Of a DNA stretch of 64,000 nucleotides, positions 1 through 8,493 are shown one piece after another; the stretch's first letter is position 1; each line of letters opens with the position of its first letter. This DNA is from Lysobacter silvisoli. GTDB lineage: Bacteria > Pseudomonadota > Gammaproteobacteria > Xanthomonadales > Xanthomonadaceae. The notes below the pieces were generated by a model. It saw nothing but the letters and a program-made list of their open reading frames with translations, was not told the origin of the DNA and searched no databases. The stretch is from contig NZ_QTSU01000003.1 in the NCBI RefSeq assembly GCF_003382365.1, positions 434,001 to 498,000 on the forward strand, given 5' to 3'. The translations under genes and the position numbers were made by a program.

Positions 1-533
1 GCGACCTGGCTGGCCACGTCGCCCATGCCGTGCATGACCAAGGTGCCGATCACGTAGGGCGCGGCCCAGCCGGCGAGCTTGTTGCAGATGCCCATGACCG
101 CGATGCGCTGCGCGGCGCCTTCGATCGGTCCCAGGATGCTGATGTAGGGATTCACCGCGGTCTGCAGGATCGCCAGGCCCGCGCCGATCACGAAGATGCC
201 CGCGACCGCGCCGGGATACACGCGCTGCGTGGTGTATTGGCCGAACACCGCCGCGCCCACCGCCATCAGGAACAGGCCCAGGGCCATGCCCTTCTTCATG
301 CCGGTTTTCTTGAGGATGGCCGAGGACGGCAGCGCCAGGCAGAAGTAGGAGATGTAGAAGGCGCTGGGAATCAGGAACGCCAGCGATTCGCTGACGTCGA
401 AGGCCAGCTGCGCGAACGCGATCAGCGGCCCGTTGAGCCAGGTGACGAAGCCGAAGATGAAGAACAGCCCGCCGACGATGGCGATCGAGCCGAGGTGGCG
501 CTGCGGCGGGCTGCCGCTGTTGGACGTGGACAT
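1..533 (-). CDS. nagP: FucP-type MFS sugar permease, probably GlcNAc transporter (C-terminus outside window)
   Basis: Read on the minus strand from an ATG at 533, the frame stays open to the window edge, so only about the first 177 residues are visible. It begins MSTSNSGSPPQRHLGS, followed by hydrophobic segments: GLFFIFGFVTWLNGPLI, then a helix with FLIPSAFYISYFCLALPSS, then MKKGMALGLFLMAVGAAVF, then AGIFVIGAGLAILQTAVNPY. The FGFVTWLN and ILQTAVNPY stretches are typical of the glucose/galactose/fucose FucP family of proton symporters. In Xanthomonas and Shewanella, members beside GlcNAc genes carry GlcNAc across the inner membrane. The gene diverges from a glucokinase, TonB receptor and GH20 hexosaminidase, which supports that substrate. 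The family call is firm; the GlcNAc substrate is inferred from neighbours. Confidence 0.85.
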   Translation of the reverse strand, partial: MSTSNSGSPPQRHLGSIAIVGGLFFIFGFVTWLNGPLIAFAQLAFDVSESLAFLIPSAFYISYFCLALPSSAILKKTGMKKGMALGLFLMAVGAAVFGQYTTQRVYPGAVAGIFVIGAGLAILQTAVNPYISILGPIEGAAQRIAVMGICNKLAGWAAPYVIGTLVMHGMGDVASQV

Positions 534-864
534 GCGTGTGGACTCCCCTCCATAAGCAAGAGCGGGGCGCGCCCCGCGGCATCCCGGGTCGCCAATGACC
601 TGCGCGACATCCGTTGGCTCAACGGTGTCACAACTTTGTCCGACAAGCCAGAACCCGGCCGCCGACGCGCCGGTCCTCAGCCCCGTCTCGGCGCGCCTTT
701 ATGTTGCGTTGCACCACAGGAAATGCCGTGATTTCGCAGTTTCCGTGGTTTCTTGGCCGCTCCATGACCGCTTGTTGACAACGTTGTCAAATGCTGGGCA
801 CTCTCGGCTCCGCCAGCGGGGGGCTGGCCGGGAATTCGTGGGAATCAGGGCAAGGGAGGGAACG
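534..864. other. Divergent control region between permease and glucokinase
   Basis: Apart from the palindrome at 775-790 and the degenerate copy at 616-631, this 331-nt stretch holds no supportable gene. Open frames crossing it are arginine/alanine-rich and have no ribosome-binding site. It probably contains the promoters of both flanking transcripts, but no clear sigma-70 pair could be assigned. Confidence 0.5.
775..790. promoter_or_regulatory. Perfect 16-bp palindromic operator, LacI-family/NagR-like
   Basis: TTGACAACGTTGTCAA is a perfect palindrome with a central CG, as expected for a LacI-family repressor. Its TGACAACGTTGTCA core matches the NagR (GlcNAc repressor) consensus of Shewanella as I remember it. 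It lies between the divergent permease and glucokinase genes. A much weaker copy, GGCTCAACGGTGTCAC at 616-631, agrees at 10 of 16 positions and lies closer to the permease start. No convincing -10 element was found on either strand. Confidence 0.65.
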
Positions 865-963
865 ATGCAGTCGGATTCGAACCGGGTCGTGGTGTCGTCC
901 TGCGCGGCGCAGTCCTGCGCGCCGGGCCCGCGCCGCCCCGTGCGCTGCGAGCGCGCCGCATGA
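865..963 (+). CDS. Possible 32-aa leader ORF coupled to glucokinase
   Basis: An ATG at 865 follows a strong purine-rich ribosome-binding site (GGGAGGGAACG). It opens a 32-codon frame, MQSDSNRVVVSSCAAQSCAP and onward, ending at TGA 961-963. That stop overlaps the glucokinase ATG at 960 as ATGA. Glucokinase has no Shine-Dalgarno sequence of its own, so ribosomes ending this small frame could re-initiate there. The peptide has three cysteines and no recognised domain. It may be a translational-coupling leader, or just the best-placed ribosome entry site of the transcript. No homology claim is made. Confidence 0.35.
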   Translation: MQSDSNRVVVSSCAAQSCAPGPRRPVRCERAA

Positions 964-1967
964 GCGCCGCCAGCAAGCTGGCCCCGGCCGCCGCGCCCTT
1001 CATCGCCGCCGATGTCGGCGGCACCCACACCCGCGTGGGCCTGGTCCGCGCCGGCGCGGCCGGCGAACACGCCGTGACCGTGCTCGCGCACCGCAAGTAC
1101 GTCTGCGCCGACTACCCCAGCCTGTCCGCGATCCTGGCCGACTTCCTCGCCGGCGCGGGCGCCGGTGCCGGCGCCGACCGCGTGGCCATCGCCTGCGCCG
1201 GCGTGGTGCTGGACGACGCGGTGATCAATTCCAACCTGCCCTGGCGCATCTCGCTGTCGGAACTGCGGCGCGAGCTGGGCCTGCGCGAAGTGCAGTTCAT
1301 CAACGATTTCCAGGCCGCCGCCCACGCCGCCCAGTGCATGGCGCCCGGCGACTCCACCCTGCTCACCCCGGGCGTGACCGAATCCGCGCCGGGCCCGGTG
1401 CTGGTGATCGGCCCCGGCACCGGCCTGGGCGCGGCGGTGCGCATTCCGTTCCGCGGCGCCACCGTGGTCCTGCCCACCGAATCGGGCCACACCGCCTTCG
1501 CGCCCGGCAACGCGCGCGAGATCGAGATCCTGCGCTGGATGCGCCAGCGCGGCGCGCACGTGTCCACCGAACACCTGGTCTCCGGCCCCGGCCTGGTCAA
1601 CCTGTACGACGCGCTGTGCGCGATCGACGGCGCCGCGCCCAGCCTGCGCGCGCCGGCGGCGATCACCCAGGCCGCGCGCCGCGGCGACGCGACCGCGCGC
1701 GAGGCGGTGCTGACCTTCTGCGCCCTGCTGGGCGGCGTGATCGGCGACCTGACCGTGGTCAGCGGCGCCAAGTCGGTGTTCATCGCCGGCGGCATCCTGC
1801 CGCAGCTGAAGGATTTCCTCGACGCCAGCGAGTTCCGCGAGCGCCTGCTCAACAAGGGCGCCATGCGCCCGGTGTTGGAGCGGGTGCCGGTGCGCCTGAT
1901 CGAGAACGAACAACTCGGCGTCATCGGCGCCGCCAGTTGGTACCTGGAGCACGCGCAAGGGGCCTGA
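960..1967 (+). CDS. glk: Glucokinase (Glk family hexokinase)
   Basis: This cytoplasmic ATP-dependent kinase of 335 residues phosphorylates glucose or a related hexose at C6. The N-terminal FIAADVGGTHTRVGL is the phosphate-1 ATP-binding loop. INDFQAAAHA carries the catalytic Asp region, VIGPGTGLGAAV is the second glycine-rich loop, and LPTESGHTAFAP corresponds to the conserved glucokinase GGH segment. The length is normal for bacterial Glk. ATG 960 overlaps the stop of a short upstream frame and has no Shine-Dalgarno of its own. Downstream in the same direction are the TonB receptor and the GH20 hexosaminidase, and the sugar permease diverges upstream. In GlcNAc-using Xanthomonadaceae such kinases can act on GlcNAc; that substrate is inference. 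Confidence 0.9.
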   Translation: MSAASKLAPAAAPFIAADVGGTHTRVGLVRAGAAGEHAVTVLAHRKYVCADYPSLSAILADFLAGAGAGAGADRVAIACAGVVLDDAVINSNLPWRISLSELRRELGLREVQFINDFQAAAHAAQCMAPGDSTLLTPGVTESAPGPVLVIGPGTGLGAAVRIPFRGATVVLPTESGHTAFAPGNAREIEILRWMRQRGAHVSTEHLVSGPGLVNLYDALCAIDGAAPSLRAPAAITQAARRGDATAREAVLTFCALLGGVIGDLTVVSGAKSVFIAGGILPQLKDFLDASEFRERLLNKGAMRPVLERVPVRLIENEQLGVIGAASWYLEHAQGA

Positions 1968-2102
1968 GCCCAAGAGCGCGCTGCCCGATCCACCGCAATG
2001 CCCGGTGCGTCCCCACGACGGTACCGGAACGACGTACCAGGCTTCGCCCAATCGGCACAGATCGAGCGGCGGAGAGGACCACAGCCCGAGGGAGAGAACC
2101 CA

Positions 2103-4844
2103 ATGAAAGTTCGCAAGACCATTCTGTCCGTCAGTATCGTCGCGGCTCTCGGCTTCGCCGGCCAGGCCGTGGCCCAGGACGCCGCACCCGCCAATCAGGA
2201 CGCCACCGACCTCGACACCATCGTGGTCAAGGGCATCCGCGGCGCGATCGAGCAGTCGCTGGACACCAAGCGCGACGACGTCACCCGCGTCGAAGTCATC
2301 ACCTCCGAAGACATCGGCAAGATGCCGGACAAGAACGTCGCCGACTCGCTCGCGCGCGTGCCCGGCGTCAACATCTCGGCGGCCAGCGCCAACGAGGGCG
2401 CGTTCGACGAGAACGACCGCGTCAGCATGCGCGGCACCAGCCCCAGCTTCACCCAGACCCTGATCGACGGCCACAACATCGCCAGCGGCGACTGGTTCGT
2501 GCTCAACCAGACCGGCACTGTGGGCCGCAGCGTGAGCTACTCGCTGCTGCCGTCGGAACTGGTCGACAAGGTGGTGGTGCGCAAGTCGTCGGAAGCCAAG
2601 CTGGTGGAAGGCGGCGCGGTCGGCAGCGTCGACATCGTCACCCGCAACCCGCTCAACTTCGAGAAGGGCTTCAGCATCTTCGGCTCCGTCGGCGCCGTCT
2701 ATGCCGATCAGCCGAGCAAGACCGACCCGCAGATCTCGGTGCTGGGCAACTGGAAGAACGCGGACGGCACCTTCGGCATCACCGTGCAGGCCTTCAGCGA
2801 AGAGCGCCACCTGCGCCGCGACGGCCAGGAAATCCTCGGCTACGAGCAGATCGGCGCAGGCACCGCTGCCGGCGTGGCCCATCCGGACCTGGTCGGCGTG
2901 TTCTTCCCGACCATGATCGGCTCGGCCCTGTTCGAGCAGGAACGCAAGCGCACCGGCGGCATGTTCACCGCGCAGTGGAAGCCGGCCGACAACTTCGAAC
3001 TGGAAGCCAACTACTTCCGTTCGGACATGAAGGCCGACAACTACAACCGCAATTATCTGATTTGGGGTGCGCGCATCATCAACGGCACCGCCGGCAACAA
3101 CGGCCAGGTGCCGCTGCCGGGCTACGTGGTGCGCAACAACACCCTGGTTTCGGCCGATTTCGCGCCGACCCCGGGCGTGACCCCGTCCAACGCGTTCGGC
3201 ATCTATGACCAGATCTCGCGTCCGGGCTCCAAGTCCAGCACCGAGTTCTTCAGTCTGTCGGGCAAGTGGGATGTCAGCGAGAAGCTGCGCCTGTCGGCTC
3301 AGGCCGGCACCTCCGAAGGCCACGGCGAAACTCCGGTGCAGGACGTGGCCGAGTGGGACGTGGGCCTGAACAGCGGCGGTCACTGGCGCCTCAACGGCGT
3401 CGGCGCGGCCGACTGGGGCCTGGGCAACGCCAACACCGGCGCGCCGGGCGTTCCCAACACCGATTACCGCCTGGATTGGATCTTCGGCTTCAACGACATC
3501 GACGTGGAAGACAAGGAAGACTGGGGCCAGATCGACGGCACCTACTTCCTCGACGGCGGCTTGGTCAGTTCGATCGACTTCGGCGTGCGCGAGGCGCGCC
3601 ATGAGCGCAACCTGGACCAGGTCACCGCGCAGGGCCCGAACTTCGCGCTGCCCGAGGACCCGTTCAATCCGGCCACCTGGCCGCAGGGCTATACCAACTA
3701 CCCGGGTGATTTCGCTAACGGTATCGGCGGCAACTTCCCACGCAACATCTGGTACTTCTCGCCGGAAAGCCTGTCCAGGTTCGCACGCCTGGCCAACCGC
3801 GATCCGGTCTCGCGCTTCTACTACCTGGGCGCCTACGGTCTGGAGGAGCGCAGCAGCGCCGCCTACGGTCAGCTCAACTTCCAGGGCGAGCGCTGGACCG
3901 CCAACCTGGGCATGCGCTATGTGCGCACCCAGGAGGAGGTGACCAACTATGTCCAAGCGACCAATCCCAACGAGCCGGGCGTAATCACCACGTCCGCATT
4001 CGGGCCCTACAAGCGGGAAGTCACCAAGAACACCTATAAGGACTGGCTGCCCAGCGCCAACCTCAAGCTGGACATCGCCGAGGACAAGGTGTTGCGCTTC
4101 GCCGCTTCGCGCACGCTGACCCGTCCGGACTTCTCCGCCATCGCCGGTGCGGTCTCGCTGCTTCCGCCGGCCGATGTCAACGGAGTGGGCAGCGGCACCG
4201 GCGGCAACCCGAACCTGGCGCCGATCCTGTCGACCAATCTAGACGCGACCTTCGAGTGGTACTACGGTGAGCGCGCGCTGTTCTCGCTGGGCGTTTTCAG
4301 CATGAACATCGACAACTACGTATCGCTGGCCAACGTGCGCCGTCAGTACATGACCATCGACGCGCAGCGTCCCAACGGCGTCCTGGTCGACTACGACATC
4401 ACTATCCCGGTCAACTCCGGCGCAAAGGTCAACGGTTTCGAAATCGCCTGGGAAGGTCCGATCGGCGACTACTTCGGCGCGTTCGCCAACTACACCTACG
4501 CCGAAGGCGACACCGACGACGGCACCCCGATGCTGGGCACCTCGGAGAACACCTACAACGTCGGCCTGTGGTTCGAGAACGACAAGTTCAACGCCCGGGT
4601 GAACTACACCTACCGCTCGGAGTTCTTCAGCGGCCTGGATCGCGCCTCGTCCTTCTACCAGGACGACATCGACAGCGTGTCGGCGTCGTTCGGTTACAAG
4701 ATCAACGACCACATGTCGCTGAGCCTGGACGCGATGAACCTCAACAACCCCAAGACCAAGTACTACGCCGAAAACAAGGACCGCCCGCGCTCGATCTACG
4801 AGAACGGCCGCCAGTACTACCTCAACTTCCGCTTCAACTATTGA
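2103..4844 (+). CDS. TonB-dependent receptor of the carbohydrate-uptake type
   Basis: This 913-residue outer-membrane transporter begins with a signal peptide (MKVRKTILSVSIVAALGFAG, cleavage after AVA-Q). A TonB-box-like DLDTIVVKG and a plug domain follow: IEQSLDTKRDDVTRVEVITS, then KNVADSLARVPGVNI, then SMRGTSPSFTQTLIDGHNI. The rest is a 22-strand barrel ending in aromatic residues (YYLNFRFNY). The plug pattern fits the Xanthomonas/Caulobacter receptor family that imports plant- or chitin-derived oligosaccharides. ATG 2103 follows GGGAGAGAACCCA and gives the only sensible signal peptide. The gene sits between glucokinase and the hexosaminidase, so GlcNAc or chitooligosaccharides are the likely cargo (inference). 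A strong terminator follows. Confidence 0.92.
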   Translation: MKVRKTILSVSIVAALGFAGQAVAQDAAPANQDATDLDTIVVKGIRGAIEQSLDTKRDDVTRVEVITSEDIGKMPDKNVADSLARVPGVNISAASANEGAFDENDRVSMRGTSPSFTQTLIDGHNIASGDWFVLNQTGTVGRSVSYSLLPSELVDKVVVRKSSEAKLVEGGAVGSVDIVTRNPLNFEKGFSIFGSVGAVYADQPSKTDPQISVLGNWKNADGTFGITVQAFSEERHLRRDGQEILGYEQIGAGTAAGVAHPDLVGVFFPTMIGSALFEQERKRTGGMFTAQWKPADNFELEANYFRSDMKADNYNRNYLIWGARIINGTAGNNGQVPLPGYVVRNNTLVSADFAPTPGVTPSNAFGIYDQISRPGSKSSTEFFSLSGKWDVSEKLRLSAQAGTSEGHGETPVQDVAEWDVGLNSGGHWRLNGVGAADWGLGNANTGAPGVPNTDYRLDWIFGFNDIDVEDKEDWGQIDGTYFLDGGLVSSIDFGVREARHERNLDQVTAQGPNFALPEDPFNPATWPQGYTNYPGDFANGIGGNFPRNIWYFSPESLSRFARLANRDPVSRFYYLGAYGLEERSSAAYGQLNFQGERWTANLGMRYVRTQEEVTNYVQATNPNEPGVITTSAFGPYKREVTKNTYKDWLPSANLKLDIAEDKVLRFAASRTLTRPDFSAIAGAVSLLPPADVNGVGSGTGGNPNLAPILSTNLDATFEWYYGERALFSLGVFSMNIDNYVSLANVRRQYMTIDAQRPNGVLVDYDITIPVNSGAKVNGFEIAWEGPIGDYFGAFANYTYAEGDTDDGTPMLGTSENTYNVGLWFENDKFNARVNYTYRSEFFSGLDRASSFYQDDIDSVSASFGYKINDHMSLSLDAMNLNNPKTKYYAENKDRPRSIYENGRQYYLNFRFNY

Positions 4845-4865
4845 AGCCGGTAGAGGGCTCCAGCC

Positions 4866-4943
4866 GGGTCCGGACCGCCCCCAGGGCGGTGCGGACCCGC
4901 GCAGCTGCGACAGCGGGCCCGGTTATGCCGGGCCCGCTTGTTG
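4866..4943 (+). terminator. Double hairpin terminator after the TonB receptor
   Basis: The first hairpin, 4866-4898, is a two-part stem (GGGTCCG/CGGACCC and ACCGCCC/GGGCGGT, separated by a G-G mismatch). The second, 4913-4937, is a perfect 10-bp stem GCGGGCCCGG/CCGGGCCCGC with a 5-nt loop, followed by TTGTTGT. The second has the form of an intrinsic terminator. The hexosaminidase downstream may therefore need its own promoter or read-through. Confidence 0.75.
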
Positions 4944-4991
4944 TATGAGTGGCGGTTGGGAATGGCATTCGGATACGACCTAGGGGGCGGG

Positions 4992-7373
4992 ATGGGCAGC
5001 AAACGCATGGGGGCGGCGCTGGCCGCGGCGATCGCATTGGCGGCGGCTTTGCCCGCCTGCCAGCGCGCAGACGACGGCAAGGCCACCGCGGTACCGGCCG
5101 AAAACCGCGCGCAGACCACACCGGTGATTCCGCTGCCGGCGCAGATCCAGGCGCGCGAAGGCGAGTTCGTGCTCGACGCGGGCACCCGCCTGCAGGCCGC
5201 CGGCGGCAACGCCGAGGCCGCGCGCATCGCCGGCGATTTCGCCGCGCGCCTGCAGCGCCTGCGCGGCTTCGCCCCGCCGGTGGACGCCAGCGGCACCGCC
5301 CAAGGCGAGGCCAAGACCACGGTGGTGTTCGCCATCGACCCGCAGGCCGCGCTGACCAGCGACGAGGCCTACACCCTGGAAGTGGGCCCCGAGGGCGCGC
5401 GTATCCAGGCGCGCGCACCGGCCGGCCTGTTCTACGGCGCGGTCACCCTGTGGCAGCTGGCCACCGCCGACGGCGCGCGCGGCCCGGCGCGCATCGCCGC
5501 CCAGCGCATCGAGGACGCGCCGCGCTTCGCCTGGCGCGGGCTGATGCTGGACTCGGCGCGCCACTTCCAGAGCGTGGACCAGGTCAAGGCGCTGATCGAC
5601 CAGATGGCGCTGCACAAGCTCAACACCTTCCACTGGCACCTGACCGACGACCAGGGCTGGCGCATCGAGATCAAGAAATACCCGCGCCTGACCGAAGTCG
5701 GCTCCTGCCGCATTCCGGCCGGCGCCTCCGGCCGCGATCCGGCCACCGGCGAACCCAAGCCGTACTGCGGCTACTACACCCAGGACCAGATCCGCGACGT
5801 GGTCCGCTACGCCGCGCAGCGCTACGTGACCGTGGTGCCGGAGATCGAAATGCCGGGCCACGCCCAGGCCGCGATCGCCGCCTACCCGGAGTTCGGCGTG
5901 AGCGACGTGCTCAAGGCGCCGCCGCCGGTCTCGCCCGACTGGGGCGTGCACACCTATCTGTTCAACACCGAAGACGCCACCTTCGTCTTCCTGCAGGACG
6001 TGCTGGCCGAAGTCACCGCCCTGTTCCCCTCGCGCTACATCCACATCGGCGGCGACGAGGCGGCCAAGGATCAATGGCAGGCCTCGCCCAGCACCCAGGC
6101 GCGCAAAACCGCGCTGGGGCTGAAGGACGAAATGGCGATGCAGAGCTGGTTCGTCGGCCGCATCGAGCAATACCTGGGCACGCACAACCGCCGCCTGGTC
6201 GGCTGGGACGAGATCCTCGAAGGCGGCCTGCCCGCGCGCGCCACGGTGATGTCCTGGCGCGGCACCAAGGGCGCGGTGGAAGCCGCGCGCGCCGGCCACG
6301 ACGTGGTGCTGGCGCCGGCGCCGGATCTGTACTTCGACCATGTGCAAAGCGACAACGACGACGAGCCGCCGGGCCGCCTGGCCGCGGTCACGCTCAAGTC
6401 GGTGTACGAGTTCGAAGTGGTGCCGGCCGAACTGACGCCGGACCAGGCCAAGCACGTGCTCGGCGCGCAGGCCAACCTGTGGAACGAGCACCGCCGCAGC
6501 TTCGAGGCGGTGGAACGCGCGGCGTTCCCGCGTGCGGCCGCGCTGGCCGAGGCGGTGTGGTCGCCCAAGGGCGCGCGCGACTGGAACGGCTTCCTGCGCC
6601 GGCTGGTGCCGCAGATGGCGCGCTATCAGGCGCAGGGCTACAACGCTTCGGATTCGGCCTTCGCGGTGCGTTTCGCGGTCGAGCGCGATGGCCAGGGCCA
6701 CCCGATGGTGGCCATGAGCAATCAGGTCGGCTTCGGCGAGATCCGCTACGTCGAGGGCAAGGGCACGTTGAGCGCGCAGTCGGCCGCCTACGCCTCGCCG
6801 CTGCCGCTGCGCCCGCCCACCGTGTTCCAGGCCGCGACCTACGTCGACGGCAAGCCGCTGTCGGCGCCGCGCCGCTACGCGCCGGCCGATCTGGCCGCGC
6901 TGACCATGCGCACCGCCAACCGCCTGCGCCAATGCAAGGGCGGCCTGAACCTGCGCATGGAAGACGACGCGCCCGCTGACGGCCTGGGCGGTCGCTCGCC
7001 GCGCGCGGGCTTGCTGGCCGACGTGTTCGACCCGTGCTGGATCTACGAAGGCGCGGCGATGGACCGCGTGGGCGCGATCGAGGTGCGGGTGGGCCAGGTG
7101 CCGTTCAATTTCCAGCTCTGGCACGACACGCCCAAGGTGGTCACGCGCCCGGCCAACGGCCCCGACGGCGCCCTGGAAGTGCGCGCCGGCAGCTGCGAGG
7201 GCACGCCCATCGCGGTGCTGCCGCTGGGCTCGGCCCGGCTCAACCCCGGCCTGACCACGCTGCGCGCCAAGCTGCCGCCGCTGCAGGGCAGCCAGGACCT
7301 GTGCCTGGTGTTCGCCAGCGGCAACCACGACCCGCTGTGGGCGGTGGAGCGGGTGACCTTGCTGCCGCGCTGA
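4992..7373 (+). CDS. Beta-N-acetylhexosaminidase, GH20, lipoprotein
   Basis: This exo-enzyme removes terminal GlcNAc/GalNAc from chitooligosaccharides or glycans. ATG 4992 gives 793 residues with a lipoprotein signal (LAAALPAC, lipobox cysteine), so it is probably membrane-anchored and periplasm-facing. Upstream in-frame ATGs at 4938 and 4962 would bury the signal. An N-terminal GH20b domain (about residues 30-150) precedes the TIM barrel. The barrel includes HWHLTDDQGWRIEIKKYP and the catalytic Asp-Glu pair D355-E356 in HIGGDEAAKDQW, which supports substrate-assisted catalysis. The last ~170 residues resemble a chitobiase-type C-terminal beta domain. It completes a capture, uptake and phosphorylation pathway with its neighbours. 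The specific natural substrate is not determined. Confidence 0.93.
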   Translation: MGSKRMGAALAAAIALAAALPACQRADDGKATAVPAENRAQTTPVIPLPAQIQAREGEFVLDAGTRLQAAGGNAEAARIAGDFAARLQRLRGFAPPVDASGTAQGEAKTTVVFAIDPQAALTSDEAYTLEVGPEGARIQARAPAGLFYGAVTLWQLATADGARGPARIAAQRIEDAPRFAWRGLMLDSARHFQSVDQVKALIDQMALHKLNTFHWHLTDDQGWRIEIKKYPRLTEVGSCRIPAGASGRDPATGEPKPYCGYYTQDQIRDVVRYAAQRYVTVVPEIEMPGHAQAAIAAYPEFGVSDVLKAPPPVSPDWGVHTYLFNTEDATFVFLQDVLAEVTALFPSRYIHIGGDEAAKDQWQASPSTQARKTALGLKDEMAMQSWFVGRIEQYLGTHNRRLVGWDEILEGGLPARATVMSWRGTKGAVEAARAGHDVVLAPAPDLYFDHVQSDNDDEPPGRLAAVTLKSVYEFEVVPAELTPDQAKHVLGAQANLWNEHRRSFEAVERAAFPRAAALAEAVWSPKGARDWNGFLRRLVPQMARYQAQGYNASDSAFAVRFAVERDGQGHPMVAMSNQVGFGEIRYVEGKGTLSAQSAAYASPLPLRPPTVFQAATYVDGKPLSAPRRYAPADLAALTMRTANRLRQCKGGLNLRMEDDAPADGLGGRSPRAGLLADVFDPCWIYEGAAMDRVGAIEVRVGQVPFNFQLWHDTPKVVTRPANGPDGALEVRAGSCEGTPIAVLPLGSARLNPGLTTLRAKLPPLQGSQDLCLVFASGNHDPLWAVERVTLLPR

Positions 7374-7381
7374 ACGGGGAG

Positions 7382-7484
7382 AAGCAAATCCCCCCACCCC
7401 CCCTTTTTCAAAGGGGGGAACAGCAACACCAGCCTGCTCCAGATTTCCCCCCTTTGAAAAAGGGGGGCTAGGGGGGATTTGCTT
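7382..7484. repeat. GCAAATCCCCC inverted-repeat element, copy 1
   Basis: A 103-bp element bounded by AAGCAAATCCCCCC and GGGGGGATTTGCTT. The subterminal arms CCCCTTTTTCAAAGGGGGG and CCCCCCTTTGAAAAAGGGGGG also mirror each other. The same architecture recurs at 26058-26170 and 29183-29300, and copies 1 and 3 share a downstream CCAAGCCCCCGTC. It starts just after the hexosaminidase stop. With no coding capacity, it behaves like a MITE or a large palindromic extragenic element. Confidence 0.85.
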
Positions 7485-7584
7485 TGCCTCCAAGCCCCCG
7501 TCCCACCGCGTAAACCGTGATGCCCGGCCCGCTCTTCACGCTACTCGGGTTAGCATGTACGCGTATCAGGGGGATCCACCGATC

Positions 7585-8223
7585 ATGCGAATTCGTAGTT
7601 TGTTGTTGGCGGCCGCCATGGCCGTGTCCGGAACCGCCGCGGCGCAGAGCGCCGCCTCGCTGCCCAAGCCCGCCGAGTTCTACTTCGACGCCGACGCCAA
7701 CACCGTCAAACCGGTGATCGTGGTGCGCGAAACCGGCGAAGTGGCGATGCAGAAGCTCAGCCGCATCCTCGAGCGCAAGGTCGGCGCCGACGCCGAAGCC
7801 GCGCAGCTCGCCCATCTGGCCATGGAAGCCGGCCGCACCGACCTGGGCCGCCAGCTCTACGCGCGCTCGCTGTCCGGCCTGGACGCCACCGACGGCATCT
7901 GGCGTTCGGTGGTGTGGAACTACGCCTGGGACCTGTATCGCAGCGGCGACCACGAAAGCGCGTTCCAGCAATGGCGCACCCTGCACGCCGCGCGCGGCGT
8001 CACCGCCAGCTGGATGCCGCCGACCCTGGCGCTGTCGCTGTGGTCGCTGGGCCGCAAGGACGAAGCCGTGCAGTGGTACGCCGCCGCCGTGCGCACCGAG
8101 CCCACCCAGTGGAACACCAGCGCGCAGTTCGCGCGCCTGCTGCCGGGCTGGACCGAGGCCGAGCGCAAGACCCTGGCCGAAGTGCAGGCCGCCTGGGCGG
8201 CCAATCCGCCGAAGTGGCCCTGA
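7585..8223 (+). CDS. Secreted protein with TPR-like helical repeats, function unknown
   Basis: The 212-residue product starts at ATG 7585 with a clear signal peptide (MRIRSLLLAAAMAVSGTAAA, cleavage near AAA-QS). The mature part is periplasmic or secreted. It is alanine/leucine-rich with helical pairs such as AQLAHLAMEAGRTDLGRQLY, WDLYRSGDHESAFQQW and ALSLWSLGRKDEAVQWYAAA, a spacing typical of degenerate TPR or Sel1-type repeats. No catalytic motif is visible. It lies alone between a repeat element and a strong terminator, so it is probably monocistronic. A scaffold or partner-binding role is the most one can infer. Confidence 0.75.
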   Translation: MRIRSLLLAAAMAVSGTAAAQSAASLPKPAEFYFDADANTVKPVIVVRETGEVAMQKLSRILERKVGADAEAAQLAHLAMEAGRTDLGRQLYARSLSGLDATDGIWRSVVWNYAWDLYRSGDHESAFQQWRTLHAARGVTASWMPPTLALSLWSLGRKDEAVQWYAAAVRTEPTQWNTSAQFARLLPGWTEAERKTLAEVQAAWAANPPKWP

Positions 8224-8260
8224 ACCGACCCGCGCGCCGCTGGCGCGCACCGGATTAGAA

Positions 8261-8287
8261 AAGCGGAGCTTCGGCTCCGCTTTTTTT
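8261..8287 (+). terminator. Intrinsic terminator
   Basis: A perfect 9-bp stem AAGCGGAGC/GCTCCGCTT with a stable TTCG tetraloop runs into seven T residues (8281-8287). It ends the transcript of the secreted TPR-like protein. Confidence 0.9.
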
Positions 8288-8493
8288 ATGTGCACGGAAT
8301 GCCGTTCGCGTGGGCTCAGGCGCAGCGCCTGCAGTAGGAGCGTGCCGGCCTGTCCCGCCGCCGCGACCGTTCGTCGGCGCCGTTCCCGTTGGACATCAGG
8401 CGCGGCTACAGTCGGGCCAACCACGGCCGCGGGACCGTAAGTGCTGGTAGGGGGCGGGTTCCGCGTCAGCAAGGAACGTCACCAGGGAACGGC

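Noticed and set aside
595-864. Upstream extension of the small frame that overlaps the glucokinase start
   Set aside because: The region contains the operator palindrome and lacks a ribosome-binding site; only the part from 865 is worth considering.
699-3956. 1085-codon open frame on the minus strand opposite glucokinase and the TonB receptor
   Set aside because: It is antisense to two well-supported genes, has low-complexity Ala/Gly/Arg/His-rich composition and no domain. Extreme GC content leaves stop codons rare in that frame.
4980-7493. 837-codon minus-strand frame opposite the hexosaminidase
   Set aside because: Antisense shadow; GH20 catalytic motifs are on the plus strand.
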